The notes beneath the pieces were generated by a model, which did not search any database, was not told the DNA's origin, and saw only the letters and a program-made list of their open reading frames with translations. From the NCBI GenBank assembly GCA_028279725.1, contig JANQNE010000010.1:1-64000 (forward strand): a stretch of 64,000 nucleotides of DNA, read 5' to 3'. Shown here in pieces: positions 15,645 through 24,300 of the stretch. Position numbers and translations under genes: made by a program. This DNA comes from Candidatus Nanoarchaeia archaeon (lineage in GTDB: Archaea; Nanobdellota; Nanobdellia; Woesearchaeales; JANQNE01). Positions within the stretch are counted from its first letter, which is position 1. Every line of letters begins with the position of its first letter.

Positions 15645-17762
15645 ATGCAAAATGACCCGTCGATAGGACCAAAAACATTTCATCTACAATATCATATAAC
15701 TGATAACTGCAATCTAGATTGCAGCCATTGTTATGTGGGCCATAGAAGAAAAAAAGAACTAAGCACAGAACAGGCTTTAAAATTGATAGACAGGTACGCA
15801 GATATGTTAGATTTCTGGAAAATATCAGATAAAAAAAGCAAGATAACTTTCACAGGAGGAGAACCTTTACTTAGAAAGGATATTTTCAAGCTCATAAAGA
15901 GATGCAGACAACATGGCATAACTTCTGGTTTAATGACCAACGGAACAACCCTATCGGAAAACATAATAGAGAAATTAAAGGATTCCGGGTTAAAAAACAT
16001 ACAGCTGAGTTTAGAAGGGCTAAAAGATACAAATGATTTAATCAGAGGTGCAGGGGTTTTTGATTCCATAAGACAGGCAATAAAATTACTTAAAAAACAC
16101 AGATTCAAGGTAATAATCTCAACAACCATCCACAAGGGGAATTACAGATCTCTTTCAAGACTTATAGAATTTTGTCTTAAAGAGAAAGTAGATTCCGTAG
16201 GCTTTAGGAGATTAGTTCCATTAGGCAATGCGATAGAGATAAAGGACCAACTATTATCACCTCTGGAATTGAGAGACACATATTCAAAATTATCAGATTA
16301 CAAAACTAAATTAGAAAGTAAATTATCTGTTTCTCTTTGTTGTGAGGGATCACTCTTAGCAATAGAAGACAAAGATCACTTTAATCATTCACATTGTTCT
16401 GCAGGGATATCTAGCTACACAATACTCCCGGACGGAGAGATCATACCTTGCGCGACACTCCCAATACATCTAGGAAATGTATTATCTGATAATTTAATCT
16501 GTCTGTGGTACAGTTCAAGAGAATTATGGAAGTTAAGGAATATAAATAATTTAGATAAAAGATGCAGTAGCTGTCACACCATAAAAACATGCAAAGGGGG
16601 GGCCAAGTGTATAGCACATTCTTATTTTGGAGGCATATCTCATCCAGACCCTCAGTGCTGGTCGCTTTACAAGGAGCTTCCAAAGAAAAAAATAAAACTT
16701 CCAAATAAAAAAACCAATAAGCTAAAAATTGACCCTTCTCTTTATACATTATCCAATGGAAGATTAAAAAGACAAACTGAAGGAATTATAGTATCTGAAG
16801 AATTAATAAAACAAGATATAGATAAGGTGTTATCTAATAAATCAAAATTAGAAAAAATAAAGAAAATATTGTCGGAGAAATATGATCTAAAAGATATCTC
16901 TTCTATAAGGAAATTACATGAACATAATGCATGCATAATCGAAACAAGAACAAAGAAATATTTATTTAAAGAAAGGGAGGGGAAGATTGAACTAAATAAC
17001 TATGTTTTAGAATTTCTAAAAGGAGTAAAGATACCAAAAATAATAAAGACAGATAGAAACGCATGTTTAGATTATAGAGGAAAGAATTACATACTTTCAG
17101 AATACATTGAAAGCGAAAGAAAATACACTTTTGATGATTTGGAAAAGGTTACAGATATCTTAATCACATTACATCAAAATTCCAGAGATTTACCAAAAAC
17201 AAGAAAAGATATATTCTTTGCGATAAAGGAAAAATTAAAATATATATCTAGAGAGATAACTAAATCTCCAAACATAGATAAAGCTAAGAAAAATGTGTTA
17301 TTAAAACATACCGACGACTTAGAAAAAAAATTGAATAAAAAAACAATACATGGGATGGAACATTTTATCATACATGGGGATTTCAAGAAGACGAACTTAT
17401 TATTCTCAAAAAATGAAATTTATTTATGTGATTTTGACAGAACCAGACATCACCTAAAAATCTATGATTTAGCAATAGCTATTTGTTCGTTGTGCAGAAA
17501 AGATCCAGGTAACATACTGGAATTCGAACAACTAATAAGATTATTTGAGTTGTATTCAAAAAAAATAAACATAAACAAAACAGAGAGAGAACACATTTTA
17601 GATTTCTTAAGATTTTATATCCTGGAGCAGATAACATCAATCAACAACTTATCAAAACAGAAGAAGTTATCTATAATACTAAATAACTTAAGCCTGCTCA
17701 ACCAGATAGATAAAAATGAAGATAATTTGAGATTATTATTCAGGACAATAAATAACTCATAG
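15645..17762 (+). CDS. Radical SAM/SPASM–APH-type kinase fusion
   Basis: A 705-residue two-part protein. Residues 1-350 are a radical SAM/SPASM enzyme: C22-x3-C26-x2-C29 (CNLDCSHC), FTGGEPLLRKD, SLEGLKDTND and a C-terminal CSSCHTIKTCKGGAKC cluster region. After a linker, residues ~400-700 look like an aminoglycoside-phosphotransferase/choline-kinase fold. HGDFKKTN (H577-G-D579 … N584) is the Brenner catalytic loop and DFD (596-598) binds metal. The radical SAM half resembles peptide maturases, and the kinase half could phosphorylate the peptide or a small molecule. I know of no standard family with this fusion. It begins one base after the previous stop (TAA-a-ATG). The 3' end overlaps the convergent prepilin peptidase gene by six bases. 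Confidence 0.82.
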   Translation: MQNDPSIGPKTFHLQYHITDNCNLDCSHCYVGHRRKKELSTEQALKLIDRYADMLDFWKISDKKSKITFTGGEPLLRKDIFKLIKRCRQHGITSGLMTNGTTLSENIIEKLKDSGLKNIQLSLEGLKDTNDLIRGAGVFDSIRQAIKLLKKHRFKVIISTTIHKGNYRSLSRLIEFCLKEKVDSVGFRRLVPLGNAIEIKDQLLSPLELRDTYSKLSDYKTKLESKLSVSLCCEGSLLAIEDKDHFNHSHCSAGISSYTILPDGEIIPCATLPIHLGNVLSDNLICLWYSSRELWKLRNINNLDKRCSSCHTIKTCKGGAKCIAHSYFGGISHPDPQCWSLYKELPKKKIKLPNKKTNKLKIDPSLYTLSNGRLKRQTEGIIVSEELIKQDIDKVLSNKSKLEKIKKILSEKYDLKDISSIRKLHEHNACIIETRTKKYLFKEREGKIELNNYVLEFLKGVKIPKIIKTDRNACLDYRGKNYILSEYIESERKYTFDDLEKVTDILITLHQNSRDLPKTRKDIFFAIKEKLKYISREITKSPNIDKAKKNVLLKHTDDLEKKLNKKTIHGMEHFIIHGDFKKTNLLFSKNEIYLCDFDRTRHHLKIYDLAIAICSLCRKDPGNILEFEQLIRLFELYSKKININKTEREHILDFLRFYILEQITSINNLSKQKKLSIILNNLSLLNQIDKNEDNLRLLFRTINNS

Positions 17763-18800
17763 TAGGTTCAAGCTCCCCTTCAATATTAAAGTAAGTAAAA
17801 CTCCCAGAAACAAAAATAACGCAAAAGGAACCTCTTGCTGTACAAAAACATATTTGTTCTTTATTTTCTTGCGTTTGTACAGATCCTTTATTTTTGCGAT
17901 GTCTTCTTCAGTAAGACCCTCCACCTTTAAATTATTTACATAATAACCTTTCCTGAGGTTTATCCTCACTTTTTCTATGTACTTTTTCTCAACAAGAACC
18001 ATCCCAGGTTTAAGTTTCCTTACATTGATCTTAGTTTGGAATAATGAACCAAGATCATTTATCATAAATATAAATAACCCATAGGCTGTAGTCATTAATA
18101 TGAACTCCCTAAGGAACCCAGCAGTCAGAATATATTCTCTGTTAAAGAACACCCTGGACAGGGACAGAACAACCATGATTAAGTTTATTTCATTAGGCCA
18201 GATTTTTCTTAATAAGTGTTTTATTGCCATTATTGCAAACATATTCAGTACTATATTTGTCCTTACGCCAAAATATACAAACAAATAGTGGGTTATCCAT
18301 GATATGCTGAATATTGTCAGCAGATAATTTCCAATTCTCTTTAAGTTAAAAGAATTCTTGATAACTTCAACTTTTTGCTCTTTGCTTGTCTTTACAAGCA
18401 AATAGATAACAAGAACAACGAACAGAGGAACAAAGGTATTTATCAATATCCCTAATGGATGAAAACTTGTAGAATTTTTTTGATAAATTGAGAGTGGAAT
18501 CAAAGAAACATATGCAGTAAATAGTTTGGCATCTCCTGCAGACCACAGACCAAACATATAAAGAAAGACCCCGATAACAAAACTGAAAAAAACAAATGTG
18601 CCTAATTTTACCCCATATTCTACCTCAGTGATCCCCAAGGAGAAAAGAATAACATGCATCACAAGTGATACTATCAGCGCAGTTATGATCCATTTATTTC
18701 TTATCTTCTTAGTTTTGATATCTTGATAACTAGTCACAATGCCTAACAATACAATAAATGGAAACATAAACCACAACAGATTCATGGCTAGACAATACAT
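17757..18800 (-). CDS. A24 family prepilin/preflagellin peptidase
   Basis: A 347-residue polytopic membrane protein. The first catalytic Asp lies in SYQDIKTKKIRNKWI (D27), the usual position after the first transmembrane helix. The second is in LWSAGDAKLF (D90), the GxGD-type motif of aspartic class III signal peptidases. Six or more hydrophobic helices are seen, plus a soluble segment at about 250-320 before a last helix. The enzyme cleaves class III signal peptides after the charged residue, and the window holds eighteen such substrates, so it is the likely processing enzyme. Two ATGs are possible (18800 and 18785). The first lies 29 bases from a TATA box shared with the divergent archaeosortase gene. 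Confidence 0.85.
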   Translation of the reverse strand: MYCLAMNLLWFMFPFIVLLGIVTSYQDIKTKKIRNKWIITALIVSLVMHVILFSLGITEVEYGVKLGTFVFFSFVIGVFLYMFGLWSAGDAKLFTAYVSLIPLSIYQKNSTSFHPLGILINTFVPLFVVLVIYLLVKTSKEQKVEVIKNSFNLKRIGNYLLTIFSISWITHYLFVYFGVRTNIVLNMFAIMAIKHLLRKIWPNEINLIMVVLSLSRVFFNREYILTAGFLREFILMTTAYGLFIFMINDLGSLFQTKINVRKLKPGMVLVEKKYIEKVRINLRKGYYVNNLKVEGLTEEDIAKIKDLYKRKKIKNKYVFVQQEVPFALFLFLGVLLTLILKGSLNLL

Positions 18801-18829
18801 ATTTTTGTTTAAAAAACTATCTAAAAAGC

Positions 18830-18837
18830 TTTATAAA
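18830..18837. promoter_or_regulatory. Shared palindromic TATA box between two divergent surface-processing genes
   Basis: TTTATAAA lies 22 bases before the archaeosortase ATG (18860, plus) and 29 bases before the peptidase ATG (18800, minus). It is the only strong TATA box in the 59-bp gap, so the same palindrome may be used in both directions. Confidence 0.5.
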
Positions 18838-18859
18838 CTTAAGCCACAGACAACAACAT

Positions 18860-20326
18860 ATGAAAAAGATGGGTTTAATTAAAAAATACTTGTTATTCAC
18901 ATTCTCTTCATTAATGTCAACTTCTTTGCTTATGTTTTTTTCCATCAGATCAAAAACCACATACGGATTTTCTTCTATCTTTTACTTACAAAAACCGATA
19001 ATAATATTTATTGCTTTTATAGGGGTTGTATTTTTATTAATCCGACATAAGACTAAAACCACAAACAGAACAGTAAACGCCCCCTTGTTGTTGATTTCTT
19101 TATTACTGTTCTCTCTTTCATTCTATATTTATGGAGACATAAATAAAGTCTATAATGAAGGAGTATCAATAAAATCCAGTCAACTGATAGATTCTCCCGG
19201 AAAAATAGATCTGGATAGTTCATCCCTTCTCTCTATTCCTTTATTGACAGGAATCAGACAATCTTATGATTCTTTTATTTTTGGAGAGGGAAAAATAAAG
19301 AAAATATTAGATATGGGGGAGATCCAGGAAGAAACTATTTTGACTTTTCACACATTATGGCAAGATGCGCCCTTATCGAAAGACCCAGATTTAATTTTCC
19401 AATCAATGGACGACAACCAATTAAATAAAGATCTAAAAGTATTCTTATCAATAAACAACAGATCCTTTGATATCTCAGATTCTTACAAAGATCTTCCAGA
19501 AGATAAAGGTAAATGGATAAGCATAAAGATTCCAGGAAATAACTTTTTAGATGGAAAAAATGAAATAATAATCTCAACAAAGAATAACTCAGACCTCTTA
19601 AGGTTTTCCGGACAGGTGGTATTCATGGAAGGAAATACATTCAAATTTGATAATGAGGGTTTCTGGGAAACAGAAATCACAGAGATGGCATTGTTCTTAA
19701 ATCGGGAAAATCCATTTTGGTTTTCTTTATTATTCAAATTTTCTTTCATATTGAAGATAGCCGCACTTATTCTATTTTTATTTGCTTTTTTCAACAAAAA
19801 AATAATAACAAAAATAATAAAAAACAATAAGAAAGAAATCATATACTCCATACTGGCTTTATTGATCCTATATTACCTGTCTTTATTTATACAATCCCAA
19901 TGGCAGTTCCTTTCAAGATTTGTTGCCTATTCTATCTATTTTTTACTCAAGATTTCATTCTTGAATCCATCAGTGAATATTAATGATTTGTCTGCCCCAT
20001 TAGTTGGTCTAAATAATTTCTCTGTAGAGATAGCAGATGTTTGTTCTGGAGTAGAAAGCCTGATCTATTTTTTAGTAGCTTATTCTTTGCTTTTGTTGAT
20101 CCATTGGAAACACATAAACTTCAATAAAGCATTAGTTCTTTTCATCCCCGGAATCATTGGCGCAGCTCTGTTGAACATCTTTAGAATTTATTTTTTAATC
20201 TTGATCGGTTCTTTCTTTTCAAAACAGTTAGCATTAAACTTATTTCATTCTGTTTCTGGAATGCTTATTTTCATAATATATTTCATAATATTCTGGCCTT
20301 TAGCTTTAAAATACATAGAAAAATAA
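18860..20326 (+). CDS. Archaeosortase/exosortase family protein
   Basis: A 488-residue multi-pass membrane protein. The C-terminal ~190 residues carry the exosortase/archaeosortase catalytic triad: Cys395 in ADVCSGVESL, Arg442 in NIFRIYF, and His463 in NLFHSVSGM. All lie near membrane helices as in the family. The N-terminal half has two or three helices and an extracytoplasmic domain (about 90-280), longer than in typical family members. Archaeosortases cut C-terminal PEF/PGF-type sorting signals and transfer the protein to an anchor. The convergent next gene encodes a protein with just such a C-terminus, with no spacer between the two stop codons, so the pair is probably dedicated. The promoter suggests a leaderless mRNA. 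Confidence 0.85.
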   Translation: MKKMGLIKKYLLFTFSSLMSTSLLMFFSIRSKTTYGFSSIFYLQKPIIIFIAFIGVVFLLIRHKTKTTNRTVNAPLLLISLLLFSLSFYIYGDINKVYNEGVSIKSSQLIDSPGKIDLDSSSLLSIPLLTGIRQSYDSFIFGEGKIKKILDMGEIQEETILTFHTLWQDAPLSKDPDLIFQSMDDNQLNKDLKVFLSINNRSFDISDSYKDLPEDKGKWISIKIPGNNFLDGKNEIIISTKNNSDLLRFSGQVVFMEGNTFKFDNEGFWETEITEMALFLNRENPFWFSLLFKFSFILKIAALILFLFAFFNKKIITKIIKNNKKEIIYSILALLILYYLSLFIQSQWQFLSRFVAYSIYFLLKISFLNPSVNINDLSAPLVGLNNFSVEIADVCSGVESLIYFLVAYSLLLLIHWKHINFNKALVLFIPGIIGAALLNIFRIYFLILIGSFFSKQLALNLFHSVSGMLIFIIYFIIFWPLALKYIEK

Positions 20327-21115
20327 TTACTTTCTTTTATACAATACAGTTGGTATCAAAACAGCACCAACCAAAGCGATCATCGCAGTCATAAGAGAAA
20401 ATTCAGGTATTTCATTCGCATCCTTACATGTCATATCATCTATACAATTCTCAGTATATTCAATTTCCTGATCTATCCCACCTATACAAGTCATATCATC
20501 ATCATTTCCTGGAGAACAGGTACAACCATCAATATCATTGCAAGTTGAGCCATCCACTAAAGCTGTTTTTGCCCCATCCATACAACCCCCACCATGAGTT
20601 GTTTCACTATTGCAGGGCCTACTTGTGTACACTTTCCCCCCGTGTGTTGTACTTGAACTCGCAGGCAGACAATAATTACCTGAAGCCCTTCTATAAACTA
20701 TATTGCCACAGAGACAATAAACAGAACTCCCCCCATAAGTTGTAGCTCGGTTAGGGTATGTTGATGAAGTTTCCCCACAGAGCTCTACAGTTGTAGTTCC
20801 GCAAGTAATAAATAAATCACTACTACAAATAATGGCATTACCTTCACACTTCTGTCCAGGATTACATCCTGCAGTGTTTTGATTATCACTTTCACTACAC
20901 GAATCAACAACCTCATAAGTATGCACCGCATCACTTGTACAGATATCTCTCCATTGCTGGGTATTGCCATCATAAGAATACACACAATCAGCAGTTTTAG
21001 TTTCTTTACAGATCTTGGCAGTAGCTTCAGTTGGAGCCACAACACCAATAACACTTACACTACTCAATACAAAAATAATTAAAACAAGAATTATCATAAC
21101 TCCTCTTTTTTTCAT
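20327..21115 (-). CDS. Cys-rich secreted protein with PEF-type sorting signal
   Basis: About 262 residues. The N-terminus KKRGVMIILVLIIFVLSSVSVIGV is a signal peptide. The mature part is rich in Cys, Thr, Ser and Gly with many short loops, so it is probably disulfide-stabilised. The C-terminus is a short NEIPEFS motif, a hydrophobic helix and a terminal YKRK. That tripartite layout is the PEF-CTERM archaeosortase signal, and the archaeosortase gene lies tail to tail with it. I place the start at the ATG at 21115: a TTTAAATA box lies 23 bases upstream, so the TTG at 21133 is unlikely. The domain function of the mature part is not recognised. Confidence 0.8.
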   Translation of the reverse strand: MKKRGVMIILVLIIFVLSSVSVIGVVAPTEATAKICKETKTADCVYSYDGNTQQWRDICTSDAVHTYEVVDSCSESDNQNTAGCNPGQKCEGNAIICSSDLFITCGTTTVELCGETSSTYPNRATTYGGSSVYCLCGNIVYRRASGNYCLPASSSTTHGGKVYTSRPCNSETTHGGGCMDGAKTALVDGSTCNDIDGCTCSPGNDDDMTCIGGIDQEIEYTENCIDDMTCKDANEIPEFSLMTAMIALVGAVLIPTVLYKRK

Positions 21116-21138
21116 ATTGCTTTTAATTTTCAATTGTA

Positions 21139-21146
21139 TATTTAAA
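21139..21146 (-). promoter_or_regulatory. TATA box for the PEF-type protein
   Basis: On the minus strand TTTAAATA lies 23 bases before the ATG at 21115, which supports that start and a leaderless message. Confidence 0.5.
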
Positions 21147-21171
21147 CTTTTCTGTATAAATTAAAACTCAA

Positions 21172-21216
21172 TTTCTCGAATGAAAAACTACTTTACAAAA
21201 ACAAAAACTTTATAAA
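21172..21216 (+). promoter_or_regulatory. Promoter of the first giant gene: TTTCTCGAAT element plus TATA box
   Basis: TTTCTCGAAT (21172-21181) is followed after exactly 27 bases by TTTATAAA (21209-21216). The same two elements with identical spacing precede the second giant gene. The upstream element extends to TTTC-N6-GAAA, a weak inverted repeat. It is probably a regulator site (inference). Confidence 0.55.
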
Positions 21217-21247
21217 GGGTTGTTCTATTTTTTAACTATTAAGTAAA

Positions 21248-21313
21248 ATGTATAAAAAAGAGGGGAAAAATAACTTAGTTAGTAATTTCTTTATTCTAAA
21301 TAGCAGTTTCTAG
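21248..21313 (+). CDS. Leader ORF A upstream of the first giant gene
   Basis: A 21-codon frame beginning ATG, with an internal KEGK and the segment LVSNFFILN before two or three extra residues and TAG. A near copy sits in the same place before the second giant gene (31894). Differences between the two in LVSNFFILN are silent (Ser, Leu and Asn codons), which points to selection on the peptide. The ATG lies 31 bases after the TATA box, so it would be the first codon of the mRNA or close to it. It may be a leader peptide that controls the downstream gene, or a small protein. There is no signal peptide. Confidence 0.55.
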   Translation: MYKKEGKNNLVSNFFILNSSF

Positions 21314-21345
21314 GATAAAAGAAATACCCATAAAAAGAGGAAAGC

Positions 21346-24300
21346 ATGAAAATAAAAACAACTTTTTTTGCTCTGATCACGATAACTCTAGTATCCATTC
21401 TAGCATTACAAATCTATGCTAGTCCTTATTTTAAAGTCCACATAAAAGCATTTGATCAAGATGCTTGCCCAGATACAATGACTGGTGCTGATTTAGATCA
21501 GGCAAGCCAAAAAGCAATAAATTATGTTTTTGACGACACAACACTGAAAAAATCTGAGACAACAATCGCCCCATCAGGTACAAATGTTGTAGAAGTTGGT
21601 GGTGCCTTGCCCCTTATCTTAGAAGAAAGAACATATTGTGGGGCAGCTGTTTTATTTCATGATCAAACAACAGTAAATGAACTGATATCTTCTCAATGGA
21701 ACTGCAATTATGCTTCTGATGCTACAGCAAATGTAGTGACCACAGATTGCACTGTAGGGGATAATGTTTACGCAGGAAACTGGGGAGATCCACTAAAAAG
21801 CAGGATGGAACTCTATTATGACAACAACATAGATCGTTGCCAAGATTATGCAGATGAAAATGATGCTGCCACAGATAAACCAGATGCAGGAGCAACAGGA
21901 GATTTAGGCGGAACTTGTGATAGTGATGGTGATTATTTTTGTTGGGTTGGCGGAGGAGAATATGACACATCTACTGGGGAGAAAGATGGAACTTCCACTG
22001 ATGGGTATGATGGAGATTCAGGAGATTGTTGTGGAGATGATCAAGAAAGAGTTGGTTCTACAACAGACCCATATACAAATCAATTCGGTGATGAGATCTG
22101 GCAAGTAGGAACAACAGGTCTTTGCGCAAAAGGAGTTTATTATGTAGGTGTAGAAGGAGATGAAAAAGATGTTTTATGCAGATTCTGGTCCACTTTTGAT
22201 GTTGCCAACACAGCCCCGATTTTTAACAATGCAATCATAGCGGAAAACACATGGACTCCTGCCTCATGTAGTGACCCAACACATACAACTAGAGCAGCAT
22301 GTGAAGGAACAACATCTGGCGGGTGCGCAGGAGCAGAAATAACTGATAAATTCAGATGTGAAAGTGTGGGAGGAACTTATACTCATGGAACCTGTTCTAC
22401 AACAATACACACACAAGGTTATTGTACCGATATTCTTGAAAGTTTATGGTTAAGTCCTAATTGTATGATTGGAGAATACAAAGGAGAAACTAAGATAAGT
22501 TGTGAAAATAATCATCTCGGAACGTGGACTCCAGGTGAATGTACTATCACAGGAGGCATCACACATCAAACACTATGTGAAAGTTTTGGAGGGACTATAT
22601 CCTCAGGTACATGTACTGGTGCGCAACTAACAGACAACACGATGTGTACAGCAGCTGGGGGAACATACACTGATGGAAGTTGTGATGGAGGTTTAATTCC
22701 TTGGACAGAATCAGATGGTTTTTCAAAAATTTATTGTGATGATTACGATGCAACTTGGACCTCCGGATCATGCACTGCTACACAAGTCACATCTCAAACT
22801 CTCTGTGAAACTTCTGGAGGAACATGGACAGAACCAGTAGCACAACAAACAGTAAATACTTGGACTCCTGCAGCCTGTAGCGATCCTTCAATAACAGATG
22901 AAGCAACATGCACAGCTAAAATCAACAAATGCTGCGGTGATGATAAGAACTATATTGATAATGGAGGTTTTGAGGAAGCGACTAGCGGAATTGCAGATAG
23001 TTGGACAGAAGACTTAGCAACTGGAGATACAGGAGGAGGGATGGCAGTTGTTGATGACTCAGCTACAGACACATCAGATGATACCCCTTTTGGGAGTTCT
23101 TCTGGTTTATTAGATTACTCAAAATCACCAAGAGCTGGACAAACTATTTCCAACATCCTAAATGCAAAAACATATGTGATTTCTTTCTTTGCTCGTTCTG
23201 CAGGTGGCGGATCTACAGTAGCACAGGTATTCACCAAAGCAACTGGAAAAAGCGCAGTCCAATGCGGATCTGATTTCACACTATCTCATAATTGGAACCA
23301 TTACACATGCTCTTTCACAACAACCATAACTACAACCTCTAATCTTCATTTTTCCGATGGAAAAGGAATCCTAAGATTCGATCTAAAAAATTCAGGAACC
23401 GTAGCATACTTTGATGAAGTCCAATTATATGAATCAGGTAACTATGATTTTGGAAGTATCGGATCCACAACGAGCACTGATGTAAAGTTATGTGCCCTAG
23501 ATTTTGAAAATAGCGCCAATCCTTTTGGCCTTGAATGGAAGGACGCAACATCAGAAAATCTTTTGATATATCCAGTCCATAAGGCAGACACATATGATGT
23601 TGTTTCAGATGGCACAAAATGGCATAATTGTGATAACACTCTTACTTTTGACTCCACTAATACTTATGAACTTTCATCAATGACTTCACAGACAGTCCCC
23701 CAAGGTCCAGGTTCAGGCACACAGAAAATAGTTTGTTCAGATGGATTTAGAAGATATAGTTGCACCCCTCCTGCACAAAATGAAGTAACTTCCAATATCG
23801 AAAACACAATGGATTATATGGATAAAGGAGATATCAATGCAGACTTAGGAACAGCATTGGGTGAAACTGAAACATATGGTAATGAGGCTGACCACTGCAG
23901 CGATGGAAAAGATAATGATGAAGATGAGAGGATTGATTGCCTAGATCCTGATTGTCAAGCAGCAACCAACTGTAAAGATAATTGGCCGACTGCAAGTGAT
24001 TTTTGTGGTTCAGTAAAAAACCTAGATAATGATGATTATGTAGATGGTGGGGAGATGTTCAGCGGAACAGAATGGAGACCTGCTTCTGGAGGAAATTCAA
24101 AAACACCATTTTATGCAAGTAAGGATGCTGACCAAGATTACTTAGATGATGATTTTGAATATGCAGTTGGCCTAGATAATACAAAAGCACAGACTACAGA
24201 AGGCACTAATGATGCAGATGCTATTTTAGAACCCTCAGATTATATGGGTGATTTAATAGCCACAAATTATGGTGATATAAGGGCGGAACAAGCTTATTGC

